From positions 1 to 42,731 of the forward strand of contig JAMCUN010000023.1 in assembly GCA_023381415.1 (NCBI GenBank): a DNA stretch of 42,731 nucleotides, read 5' to 3'. Below are positions 1 through 7,154 of this stretch, piece after piece (positions within the stretch are counted from its first letter, which is position 1; the number at the start of each line of letters is the position of its first letter). The position numbers and the translations under genes are program-made. This DNA comes from Thermoplasmatota archaeon (lineage in GTDB: Archaea > Thermoplasmatota > Thermoplasmata > Thermoplasmatales > GCA-001856825). The notes beneath the pieces are model-generated. The model did not search any database. It saw only the letters and a program-made list of their open reading frames with translations, and was not told the origin of the DNA.

Positions 1-221
1 AAAGGATCGTCATATCTTGGGTCACCGTATTCCCTTGTAGGCTCCTCCCTCCTCACTATCTTTCCTTTCTCCACGCTAAGAACAACAATATTCAACTTAT
101 CGTATAGCATAAGATACACATCTACCGGAGTGCCATCTGCAACTCCCCTGATAACAACTTCCCTCCACTCACTGAGTGGAAGCTTAACTTCTCCACCAGA
201 AAATCTCCTAGGATTCTCCAT
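1..221 (-). CDS. partial hypothetical protein (N-terminal 73 residues)
   Basis: The gene runs off the left edge of the window, so only its N-terminus is visible. It starts at an ATG (221-219) and stays open to base 1. The visible part is hydrophilic with alternating hydrophobic beta-strand-like stretches (VDVYLMLYDK, NIVVLSVEKG) and ends in a charged, Tyr/Asp/Arg/Pro-rich segment. No family was recognised. The start is supported by a TATA-like element at 241-253 about 26 nt upstream, the usual spacing for a leaderless transcript here. Confidence 0.55.
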   Translation of the reverse strand, partial: MENPRRFSGGEVKLPLSEWREVVIRGVADGTPVDVYLMLYDKLNIVVLSVEKGKIVRREEPTREYGDPRYDDP

Positions 222-240
222 AAATATTACAACCTGACGG

Positions 241-253
241 TTGAATATAATAC
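241..253 (-). promoter_or_regulatory. TATA element for the partial gene at 1-221
   Basis: The minus-strand sequence GTATTATATTCAA is centred about 26 nt upstream of the ATG at 221, matching the leaderless promoter spacing seen for many genes in this window. Confidence 0.45.
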
Positions 254-414
254 TTTCTGCGGCTGTCCGCAGTGTAGAAACACCGCGATGATCGGGGACG
301 CGGATGAGTCGTAGATGATTGATTAGATGACGAAGGGGCAGTCAACCCAGAACAAATGACTTTAGTCAGAACCAGATATGTGTTGGCAGTTGAATACCAC
401 TGGAGACCAAGGAA

Positions 415-966
415 ATGAATTTTGAGGACGAAGAGCAGGCAAAGATATGGATACTGACCAACCAGATCGCAAGGCGCAACATCGAGCCATTCAGACGCTT
501 CGAACTTATCACTGAACGCGACAAACTGAAAAAATTGAGGAGCGACAGGGCCAAAAGACGGCTGAAGAACCTAGAATTGAGTACTAGACGCAATGGCGAA
601 ACGAATGATGGAAGTTCAGGAAAGGAAATATCCAATTTGGATACTTCCTTTATTGCTGCACACGGCGTTAGCGATGAAGACGACAATAATACTCATCAAA
701 GCTCCCGGGAAGAAATAGCGGAGGAGTTGGGCGTCAGCACAGGGACTGTTGCGATGATGGAACAGATCGATAAAAAGAGCAAGGAAGGTAAAGTAGCCAG
801 CAAGGTGTTAGAGGACCTGCGGAATGGTAAGACTTCCGTCAGCAAGGTTTATTTCGATTTGAAGAAGAATGAGATCGCAAAAAAGGGATACGACGGCAAA
901 GGAACATACCTGCGAACCGTCAGGAAGCCACTTAAGTCCATAAAGAGAGGTAACTGTGGGTACTAG
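415..966 (+). CDS. ParB-family protein lacking the N-terminal nuclease domain
   Basis: A 183-aa protein matching the middle and C-terminal part of ParB/RepB/Spo0J-like proteins. The N-terminus (FEDEEQAKIWILTNQIARRN, about residues 3-22) resembles the segment that follows the ParB nuclease fold, then a charged linker (35-95), a helix-turn-helix of the form SREEIAEELGVSTGTV (about 96-111) and a basic tail. The usual upstream 60-90 residues with the ParB catalytic fold are absent: the frame is closed by TGA at 391-393. The ATG overlaps the TGA of a 20-codon reading frame (356-418, ATGA overlap), which could be a translated leader or debris of the missing part. It probably binds DNA. Its closeness to a tRNA-proximal recombinase suggests an integrated element. 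Lost catalytic half or deliberate domain loss cannot be told apart here. Confidence 0.55.
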   Translation: MNFEDEEQAKIWILTNQIARRNIEPFRRFELITERDKLKKLRSDRAKRRLKNLELSTRRNGETNDGSSGKEISNLDTSFIAAHGVSDEDDNNTHQSSREEIAEELGVSTGTVAMMEQIDKKSKEGKVASKVLEDLRNGKTSVSKVYFDLKKNEIAKKGYDGKGTYLRTVRKPLKSIKRGNCGY

Positions 967-1098
967 AAAGGTTGAACCCGATACTTTTTGCTCATGATTT
1001 ATCGCCCTGAACTTGTGGAAGAGAAACAGGATACACAATGATACTAGTTGATTGCCCCAAAATGTCTACCTTGGTGCTGTCCATAGTACATGTTGCAG

Positions 1099-1923
1099 TC
1101 AGCCATAGGGAGAATTTATAATAGGGGAAGGGGAGAATCCGAACTCCATTCCTATGTTTATCTGTTGTATGTAATCATTGCTCAAATTCAAACCGAGCAA
1201 TGACTGGGTTTCTGAGATGAAAGAAGAAAGATTCAGAGGGGAAAATACCGAACCTTCAGGTAGAAATGTAATGAGGGGAGCCCCGTTTGTCGCTGACCTG
1301 CTTTCCTCCACATTCCACGTTATGTTTTTCTGCGTACCATTTGCCACTATGTTGGAAGTGAAATGACCCAGTTCCAGGTGGTTCACATAGTATGGTGCGT
1401 AATACACATAGATCATAATCTCTACAAGTGGAGAGAATGTTGTTGGCGATGGTTGAATCATGATGTCGTACGACAGGTCTACTGGCAGGTTTCTTGAAGT
1501 ATTGACAAGGTTGTATGATACAGTAGAAGATATGCTCTCCTTGATTGCATCAGATACCGTAATGGGAAGCCCGTAACGGAAACGTGCTGATGGATACCCA
1601 ACCACATTGGCAGATTTTGTTATCACATCAGTGTAATTTGAGAATATATGCATGCTGCTGTTGGAATAGATGGAAATCGTCGTATTTCCCTGTCCACTCT
1701 GGAGATTCCAGAGGTTAGTGCTTACATTGACACCTTGGAACTGGTGGGATGCCTGAGGGTTCGAAGCATTCCCTACAATCCTATCGATTAGCACACCAGG
1801 GGAATTCATGCCAGAGTGTGTCTGCAGAATGAAGATACCAGATACAACGATTACAGCTGCTGCGATTATCGCTGTTACAATCTTTATCCTTTTCCTCCCC
1901 CTCTGCCGATCCAGGCTTTTCAT
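1099..1923 (-). CDS. membrane-anchored GH12-like (concanavalin-fold) secreted protein
   Basis: A 274-aa protein with a basic N-terminus, one transmembrane anchor (about residues 14-35) and a Ser/Asn/Thr-rich extracytoplasmic part with many N-X-S/T sequons. The pattern resembles glycoside hydrolase family 12: a YDIM strand (152-155), VEIMIYVYY with Glu168 where GH12 has its nucleophile (family form EIMIWL), and NIGMEFGF with Glu260 where the acid/base lies. If active it would cleave beta-glucan-type polysaccharide outside the cell. The substrate is inferred and the match is by motif only. Two TATA-like elements upstream (1971-1986, 1991-2004) would also suit an ATG at 1966, which reads a plausible Lys-rich N-terminus in another frame until a C5 tract (plus-strand 1897-1901); the native N-terminus may therefore be longer. 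Confidence 0.55.
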   Translation of the reverse strand: MKSLDRQRGRKRIKIVTAIIAAAVIVVSGIFILQTHSGMNSPGVLIDRIVGNASNPQASHQFQGVNVSTNLWNLQSGQGNTTISIYSNSSMHIFSNYTDVITKSANVVGYPSARFRYGLPITVSDAIKESISSTVSYNLVNTSRNLPVDLSYDIMIQPSPTTFSPLVEIMIYVYYAPYYVNHLELGHFTSNIVANGTQKNITWNVEESRSATNGAPLITFLPEGSVFSPLNLSSFISETQSLLGLNLSNDYIQQINIGMEFGFSPSPIINSPYG

Positions 1924-2038
1924 CTTTCGAACCGTTAGAATCCATGAGCTTCTTCTTCAAAAACATTCTTGGTCGAAATATAGAGCATTACTGACTTATA
2001 ATGCACATTCATATGATACATTAGAAATAAAAATAATC

Positions 2039-2340
2039 TCATCCAGTCCCTCCCGGAGAGCTATCTTCCGTCAGGTGGGTTAATATCTTGACCTCTACCT
2101 TGTCAAATCTCGAAAGATCTATCTGTGGACATTGCAAGGCTGCAACTGTGAACATACGGTCTGTGGTTGTGGCAAACATCCATTGATGTGTTCCTTCGTG
2201 ATCATCCTGTACCTTAATATCGCCGTCGCAGTATGCTGGAAGGCCTAGTAAGTAGGGACAAACTTGATGAATGTAGTCACAGAATGGGCTAACACGATTT
2301 ACCCACCATCGGGCGGGACGAAATGTGCTTTCTTATACAC
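2039..2340 (-). pseudogene. frame-disrupted small protein, unknown family
   Basis: A 97-codon open frame (2332 to 2039) ends in TGA but has no ATG, GTG or TTG in its first half. It reads as a normal soluble protein with several Cys and aromatic residues (for example VSPFCDYIHQVCPYLLGLP, later QCPQIDLSRFDKVEVKIL). A second frame beginning at GTG 2340 reads VYKKAHFVPPDGG and then stops at 2301-2299, exactly where the longer frame becomes sensible. Adding one G to the GGG at 2304-2302 would join them into one protein of about 100 aa. It may be a decayed gene or a sequence error. No family was recognised, and the coding call rests on composition only. Confidence 0.35.
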
Positions 2341-2440
2341 GAAATGTTATTATATTAGTAATAGGCTTTGATAAGTTGAGAGTATCGTTCCCACCGGTCT
2401 TCGAGATGCAATTGTTCATCTCTGACGGTCATAAGCAACA

Positions 2441-2450
2441 TTTATATAAT
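2441..2450 (+). promoter_or_regulatory. TATA element for the 74-aa gene at 2475
   Basis: TTTATATAAT is centred about 29 nt upstream of the ATG at 2475. It supports that ATG over the longer in-frame start at 2325. Confidence 0.5.
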
Positions 2451-2474
2451 TTACTATCATGGTTTAGCATACAT

Positions 2475-2699
2475 ATGACATCAGACGTGAGGAGTTCGGG
2501 TGATGGATTTCGTACAGGTGACAGACTCAGGCATGCAGCCAAGGTTGTCAACCTGAAGCCCCTGAAGGAGATGGCACCATCATTAGATGAACCGCTCAGG
2601 TCTCTGATCCTCAGCCAGCCTGATGAAATTTCTGCTGAAGAATATAAGGCTAAGGCCATTGAATGGTGGAAGCTGGCCAGGCTCATTTATCAAGCGTAG
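2475..2699 (+). CDS. small hypothetical protein (74 aa), convergent with the recombinase
   Basis: The frame is open from 2325, but the ATG at 2475 lies at leaderless distance from a strong TATA element and the upstream 50 residues have no coding character, so 2475 is preferred. The product is a soluble, probably helical protein (LRHAAKVVNLKPLKEMA near the N-terminus, EEYKAKAIEWWKLARLIYQ at the end) without Cys or membrane segments. No family was recognised. It ends 9 bp before the stop of the convergent tyrosine recombinase, so the two may belong to the same integrated element; a role as an accessory or excision factor is only a guess. Confidence 0.5.
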   Translation: MTSDVRSSGDGFRTGDRLRHAAKVVNLKPLKEMAPSLDEPLRSLILSQPDEISAEEYKAKAIEWWKLARLIYQA

Positions 2700-2708
2700 A
2701 ATCTCACG

Positions 2709-4040
2709 TCAGGAACCCAGGGACTTTCTTTCCATTATTGTTTTGTTCTCCCCCGGAATCGTACCTACGAATTTCCATCCCTGTTCCAGGTATGATTGTA
2801 TTTCACTGTTTGGAACGAGTTTCTGCTCTATTCTTTCAGCTGGATGAATGCCCGCATCTTCAACTGCATCCACCGGAGTTTTAACCTTGCTTATCACATC
2901 GTTTATCTCTTCTTGCGTCATATCATCGATATTCATCCTCTCGACCTCTTCCTCGCTGTGACCTGTGATCAATGCAAGTGCACGGAAGACCTTCTTTAAC
3001 TGGGCAGACCCATCGTCTCCCCTCTGTTCCGTTTCTATGTACTTGCAGCATTCATTGAATTTTCCCCTCATCTCTTCAACTACCCCTGTCCGCAGAAGTT
3101 TCTCAGTGCTGTACCTTGCAGACATGTCCCCCTTGTGCCCCATCCAGTACTGGAACCAGCTGTGGGAGATGATCCTCTTGTTTTCGCACATGTCAAGTGC
3201 AGAGGCAAAATATGACCTGAATACGTAAGGCCTGTAATCGAATCCAGCAGCAACTATAGCTTCTTTCAGCCTCTTTCTGACCATAGCAGTCGTAAGTGTG
3301 CCGCCATGCTGAAGGTAATTTGCACGGTCGTCTGCCTTTATAACGAGGGAATTGCCATCAAGAGCTTCCCCCCTCTTCATTCTCCAGTTCAGGTAGTCGG
3401 CAATGTATCTGGCCCCCTCTGGAGGGACCATTGTGAGATACCTCCTCCTTGTCTTGCTCAGCTCCTGTCTCACAGCAATCACCGCGGGCAGCTTCTCGTA
3501 AACAACTTCGTTATCCTTGATCTTCACGTCCTTGATGTCCCTTATCCTCAGTCCGTCCGAACCGTCAACATTACCCATCACCTCCGGCCTTATGCCGCTG
3601 AATGCAGCCAGAGCAATCATTGCGCGTGTTCTCATTGGAGCTCTCCGGAGCATCATTGCCACCTCCTCCTGTGTGGGAGGTGATTCGTCTGCAACAGAAT
3701 CAGCGAGGCTCGCATTCCTGATCTTTATACCCTGCATTACCCCCTTCGTTCCTTTCCATGCACATAGAGAGTTGAGAACCTTCTTGAACCTCGCTATGTA
3801 AGATCCCCGGTATCCCTTATTCTCCATCCTGCTCACGAAATCAACAAAGTCATCCCGAAGTTTCCTTGACTTCGCGTCCTCCAGTATCCTTTCAGGAGTG
3901 GTATGATTGAGCTCACAGTAGAGGCCCAGTCCCCTGACGTACACCTCCGCTGTGTTTTTGCTCCCCTGCAGCAGATTATGATACCAGCTCGCTGTCGGTT
4001 TTGCCGTTTTGATGTATGAATATTTGTCCGCGGATGCCAT
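2709..4040 (-). CDS. tyrosine recombinase / integrase next to tRNA-Lys
   Basis: A phage-integrase-type site-specific recombinase of 443 aa. An N-terminal helical core-binding region precedes a catalytic domain. Visible catalytic elements are SGIRPEVMG (first Arg), SKTRRRYL (Lys), PYVFRSYFAS (second Arg, in a YxxR-type rather than HxxR box), WMGHKGDMSARY (His and probably the Tyr nucleophile). It is much longer than a XerA-type recombinase (about 280-300 aa) because of a C-terminal extension of roughly 100 residues. The frame is open to a GTG at 4085, but the ATG at 4040 sits 24 nt after a TATA element (4059-4068), so I use 4040. The 5' end faces the tRNA-Lys 3' end only about 55 bp away, typical of an integrated element using a tRNA as attachment site. 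Confidence 0.8.
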   Translation of the reverse strand: MASADKYSYIKTAKPTASWYHNLLQGSKNTAEVYVRGLGLYCELNHTTPERILEDAKSRKLRDDFVDFVSRMENKGYRGSYIARFKKVLNSLCAWKGTKGVMQGIKIRNASLADSVADESPPTQEEVAMMLRRAPMRTRAMIALAAFSGIRPEVMGNVDGSDGLRIRDIKDVKIKDNEVVYEKLPAVIAVRQELSKTRRRYLTMVPPEGARYIADYLNWRMKRGEALDGNSLVIKADDRANYLQHGGTLTTAMVRKRLKEAIVAAGFDYRPYVFRSYFASALDMCENKRIISHSWFQYWMGHKGDMSARYSTEKLLRTGVVEEMRGKFNECCKYIETEQRGDDGSAQLKKVFRALALITGHSEEEVERMNIDDMTQEEINDVISKVKTPVDAVEDAGIHPAERIEQKLVPNSEIQSYLEQGWKFVGTIPGENKTIMERKSLGS

Positions 4041-4058
4041 GAATTCAGATAAAAACGG

Positions 4059-4068
4059 TATATTTAAG
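4059..4068 (-). promoter_or_regulatory. TATA element of the recombinase gene
   Basis: Minus-strand CTTAAATATA is centred about 24 nt before the ATG at 4040. It sits inside the upstream part of the longer open frame, which is why the GTG start at 4085 was not chosen. Confidence 0.5.
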
Positions 4069-4095
4069 GATTGGGATTCGACCACCCTAGGGATA

Positions 4096-4169
4096 CGGGC
4101 CCAGTGGGAATCGAACCCACGACCACCTGGTTAAAAGCCAGATGCTCTACCGAGCTGAGCTACGGGCCC
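4096..4169 (-). tRNA. tRNA-Lys (anticodon TTT)
   Basis: A complete 74-nt cloverleaf with discriminator base G: acceptor GGGCCCG pairs with TGGGCCC (one G-T), D stem GCTC/GAGC, anticodon loop CTTTTAA giving TTT, T arm GTGGG-TTCGATT-CCCAC. No intron is visible and CCA is not encoded. Its own TATA lies at 4191-4200. The 3' end borders the recombinase region, making this tRNA the probable integration target. Confidence 0.95.
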
Positions 4170-4190
4170 CAGGCGGTATAGGTTGAAAAA

Positions 4191-4200
4191 ATATAAATAT
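4191..4200 (-). promoter_or_regulatory. TATA element of tRNA-Lys
   Basis: Minus-strand ATATTTATAT is centred 26-27 nt upstream of the first tRNA base (4169). Confidence 0.6.
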
Positions 4201-4206
4201 TATCGG

Positions 4207-5157
4207 TTAAACTTCTACGTTTATTCCGAGTTTTTCAGTGAGTTCCTTGTACCTGTTCCTTATAGTGACCTCTGTCACTCCTGCAACTTCCGCAACTTCC
4301 CTCTGGGTCCTTCTTTCGTTTAATGATATACTTGCTATGTATATCGCTGCAGCTGCAACTCCTGTGGGTCCTCTTCCAGAGGTCAGATCCCTGTTTTCCG
4401 CGAGCTTGAGAATTTCCATTGCCTTCTTCTTCGCTTCATTTGATAGCCTCAGCCTGTTGCAGAACCTGTTTATATAATCTTCAGGTCTTGAAGGGAAAAT
4501 ACCTAGCTGCAGAATCCTGCTCATCATTCTGTAGGTTCTTCCGATTTCCTTTTTCTTGATTCTAGTTACGGACGCTATTTCTTCAAGAGTCCTCGGCACT
4601 CCCATCTGCCTGCAAGCCCCGTAAATGGAGCCAGCAACCACTCCCTCAATAGACCTTCCCCTTATCATGTTCTCCTTAACGGCTCTTCTGTAGATGACAG
4701 CTGCAGTTTCCCTTACATCCTTTGGCAGGCTCAGGTTTGATGCCATCCTTTCAAGTTCCTGCAACGCCTGAGCGAGATTTCTCTCCGCAGCGTTAGAAAC
4801 CTTGATCCTCCTCTGCCACTTCCTGAGTCTATAGAGCTGTGCCCTGCTCTTGGTGGGGATGCTCTTACCATACGAATCCTTGTTCTTCCACGATATCTCA
4901 GTGCTGAGTCCCTTGTCGTGGATAGTATACGTCATTGGAGCCCCAGTTCTTGCCCTCGCCTCAGATTGCTCTGAATCGAAGGCCCTCCAGTCGGGTCCTT
5001 GGTCTATGAAACTGTCGTCAATCACCAGACCGCAGTCCTGGCAAACTAGCTCTCCTCGTTCATAATCTCTGACGAGATGGGTAGAACCGCACTCTGGACA
5101 CTTTGTAACCTCTTCGAATAGGTCCCTCTTGCTCTTCTTGCTTTCTCCCTCAGCCAT
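4207..5157 (-). CDS. tfb: transcription initiation factor IIB (TFB)
   Basis: The 316-aa archaeal general transcription factor that binds TBP-promoter complexes and recruits RNA polymerase. The zinc ribbon has Cys20, Cys23, Cys39 and Cys42 (CPECGS, CQDCG), followed by the B-reader/linker (about 50-110) and two cyclin-fold repeats (about 115-205 and 215-310); the last helix-turn-helix ([20 protein letters not shown]) is the BRE-reading segment. Length is typical. The ATG follows gar1 by 4 bp, and a Shine-Dalgarno GAGGTGA (5168-5162) overlaps the gar1 stop, so the two are translated from one transcript. Gar1-TFB adjacency is common in archaea. Confidence 0.97.
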   Translation of the reverse strand: MAEGESKKSKRDLFEEVTKCPECGSTHLVRDYERGELVCQDCGLVIDDSFIDQGPDWRAFDSEQSEARARTGAPMTYTIHDKGLSTEISWKNKDSYGKSIPTKSRAQLYRLRKWQRRIKVSNAAERNLAQALQELERMASNLSLPKDVRETAAVIYRRAVKENMIRGRSIEGVVAGSIYGACRQMGVPRTLEEIASVTRIKKKEIGRTYRMMSRILQLGIFPSRPEDYINRFCNRLRLSNEAKKKAMEILKLAENRDLTSGRGPTGVAAAAIYIASISLNERRTQREVAEVAGVTEVTIRNRYKELTEKLGINVEV

Positions 5158-5161
5158 TCTT

Positions 5162-5377
5162 TCACCTCACAAATATTTCCTTTGCCGTGACTCCCTTAGA
5201 ATCTATAGCGGCATATGGTGCGTTGACAGGGCCAAACAGTCTCGATATCTTGCCAAGCGGTTTTCCCTCCTTTCCAAAGACTTTTGTTGATAACTGAACC
5301 TCCCTGTTTAGCTTCGCTATAAGTTTTCCCTCTCTCACTCCTAAGACAATACCTATCTTCTTAAGAGAACCAGGCAT
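5162..5377 (-). CDS. gar1: H/ACA RNP protein Gar1
   Basis: A 71-aa basic beta-barrel protein of the Gar1/Naf1 family, a component of H/ACA guide ribonucleoproteins that direct pseudouridylation of rRNA together with Cbf5, Nop10 and L7Ae. The diagnostic end of the domain ([17 protein letters not shown]) is present, and the size matches the minimal archaeal form without Gly/Arg-rich tails. The ATG at 5377 is about 26 nt downstream of a TATA-like TTAAATACC that overlaps the pyrG stop codon. It is the first gene of a gar1-tfb operon. Confidence 0.88.
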   Translation of the reverse strand: MPGSLKKIGIVLGVREGKLIAKLNREVQLSTKVFGKEGKPLGKISRLFGPVNAPYAAIDSKGVTAKEIFVR

Positions 5378-5403
5378 AGGCCACTAATATACGAGTCTGG
5401 TAT

Positions 5404-7041
5404 TTAACTATTTCGCAAATTTTTCCTGTGAGAACGGCTGTATTTTGAGGCCGCGACTACAAGCGCCTCATGCAGTACAGACGGCCTTTCCGGCCTGCTT
5501 ATGAATTCCGCGTGGAACTGCGAACCCATGAAAAATGGGTGATCCTTCAATTCAAGTATTTCCATTCTTGTACCGCTTTCATCCGTCGCAGAAAAATGCA
5601 ATCCATGCTTTTCTATCTCTTCAATGAATTTTGGATTTACTTCGTACCTGTGCCTGTGCCTTTCCCTGATAACCTCTTTACCGTACAGTTCAAATGCCTT
5701 TGTTCCCTTTTTGATTCTGACATCTATGTCTCCAAGCCTCATGGTTCCACCTTTTTCAGTCAGTCCTACCTGTTCAGGCAGCAAGTCTATCACTGGGTAC
5801 CTGGTCTCTGGATTCAGTTCTGAGGAATTGGCGCCCTCTAATCCGAGTACATTCCTTGCAAACTCAACGACCGTCAGTTGGAATCCGAAGCATATCCCCA
5901 GTAGAGGTACCTTATTTTCCCTTGCAAATTTTATTGCTCTGATCTTCCCTTCAGTTCCCCTTGGCCCATACCCCCACGGGATAAGCACTCCATCCACGTC
6001 TGCCAGCGACTCTTCGATCTTGTCCTCCTTCTCGGAGTTGATCCACTTAAGTTTCACGCCTATTCCTGTCTTCCCAGTCACGTGCATGAATGCGTGCTCA
6101 TTTGATATATACGAATCTTTGATCTGAACATATTTTCCAACGACCCCTATTGTTACATTCTGTGAAGGATTTTTGATGTTCTCCACAATTCCCCTCCAGA
6201 ATTCCATCCCAGATTCATTCGATTTAAGTCCGAGTTTATCAAGAATGTAATTGGGCAGGACAGTATCATTTAGTAAGAGCGGCATTGTGAATATGTCGCT
6301 CACATCCGGTATACTTATCACCGCCCTTTCATCCACCTGAGTGAACAGCGCTATCTTTTCCTTGAGGTCGCTGTCAAGTTCAATCTCGCTTCTGGCTATA
6401 ATTGCATCAGGTTGAATGCCTATCGACCTCAGTTCCTTCACGCTGTGTTGCGTCGGTTTGGTCTTGGGTTCCCCTACGCTCCTGAGTGTGGGGACATAAG
6501 TCACGTGAACGAAAAATATCTTTCCATCCTCCTCAAGTCTCATCTGCCTCAGTGCCTCAAGGAAAGGCATGGATTCGATATCTCCAACAACACCGCCGAC
6601 CTCTATCAACACTATTTCCGAGTCGTCTTCCTTTCCTATTGCCCTTATCCTTCTCTTTATCTCATCAGTAACGTGAGGGATGATCTGAACCGTACTTCCA
6701 AGGAAATCTCCTTTCCTCTCCTTCTCTATAACCCATCTGTATATCTTGCCCGTTGTGAGATTGTTGCCGCTCTTCAGGTCCCTGCTCAAGAACCTCTCAT
6801 AGTTGCCAAGATCCAGATCTGCCTCAGTTCCATCACTTAAAACAAAAACCTCACCGTGCTGGTAAGGGTTCATGGTACCTGCATCGTAGTTTAAGTATGG
6901 GTCTATCTTAACAATGTCGACCTTGTAATTCCTCTCCCTAAGAATGTACGCAAGAGAAGAAGTGATAGTTCCCTTTCCTATTCCAGAAATTACCCCGCCT
7001 GTAATTACTACAAAACGCACATCTCTTATTCCTAACGGCAT
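5404..7041 (-). CDS. pyrG: CTP synthase
   Basis: A 545-aa enzyme converting UTP to CTP with ATP and glutamine, the last step of pyrimidine nucleotide synthesis. The N-terminal amidoligase domain starts with the P-loop-like FVVITGGVISGIGKGT. The C-terminal class I glutamine amidotransferase domain has the Cys nucleophile in LLGICFGFQLTV and a His/Glu pair in GSQFHAEFISRP; the Ala in place of the usual Pro of QFHPE is a small deviation. The frame is open to 7110, but ATG 7041 gives the conserved N-terminus and lies about 26 nt from a TATA-like CTGTATACA (7063-7072). It is divergent from polB. Confidence 0.97.
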   Translation of the reverse strand: MPLGIRDVRFVVITGGVISGIGKGTITSSLAYILRERNYKVDIVKIDPYLNYDAGTMNPYQHGEVFVLSDGTEADLDLGNYERFLSRDLKSGNNLTTGKIYRWVIEKERKGDFLGSTVQIIPHVTDEIKRRIRAIGKEDDSEIVLIEVGGVVGDIESMPFLEALRQMRLEEDGKIFFVHVTYVPTLRSVGEPKTKPTQHSVKELRSIGIQPDAIIARSEIELDSDLKEKIALFTQVDERAVISIPDVSDIFTMPLLLNDTVLPNYILDKLGLKSNESGMEFWRGIVENIKNPSQNVTIGVVGKYVQIKDSYISNEHAFMHVTGKTGIGVKLKWINSEKEDKIEESLADVDGVLIPWGYGPRGTEGKIRAIKFARENKVPLLGICFGFQLTVVEFARNVLGLEGANSSELNPETRYPVIDLLPEQVGLTEKGGTMRLGDIDVRIKKGTKAFELYGKEVIRERHRHRYEVNPKFIEEIEKHGLHFSATDESGTRMEILELKDHPFFMGSQFHAEFISRPERPSVLHEALVVAASKYSRSHRKNLRNS

Positions 7042-7062
7042 ATTAATCTTTTTTGAGGAGAC

Positions 7063-7072
7063 CTGTATACAG
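7063..7072 (-). promoter_or_regulatory. TATA-like element of pyrG
   Basis: The CTGTATACA region lies 26 nt before the chosen pyrG ATG. It is part of a roughly 110-bp divergent control region shared with polB. Confidence 0.4.
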
Positions 7073-7121
7073 TATAAGAGCACAGGAAGGGAGGAAAAAA
7101 TCTGTTTCATGATTGTCCAAC

Positions 7122-7131
7122 AAAGTATATC
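7122..7131 (+). promoter_or_regulatory. TATA element of DNA polymerase B gene
   Basis: AAAGTATATC is centred 28 nt before ATG 7155. It favours that start over the in-frame TTG at 7113. Confidence 0.5.
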
Positions 7132-7154
7132 TGAGTTGTCTCCATGTAAATGTA

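Noticed and set aside
808-1038. Minus-strand 76-codon frame opposite the ParB-like gene
   Set aside because: It is mostly antisense to a supported coding frame and has no promoter or motif of its own.
2325-2474. Upstream 50 residues of the frame containing the 74-aa gene
   Set aside because: The region contains a strong TATA element placed correctly for the ATG at 2475, and the extra residues lack coding character.
1-4090. A second copy of the tRNA-Lys 3' end as left attachment site
   Set aside because: I looked for the GTGGGAATCGAACCCAC region and saw no second copy in this window; it may lie further left.
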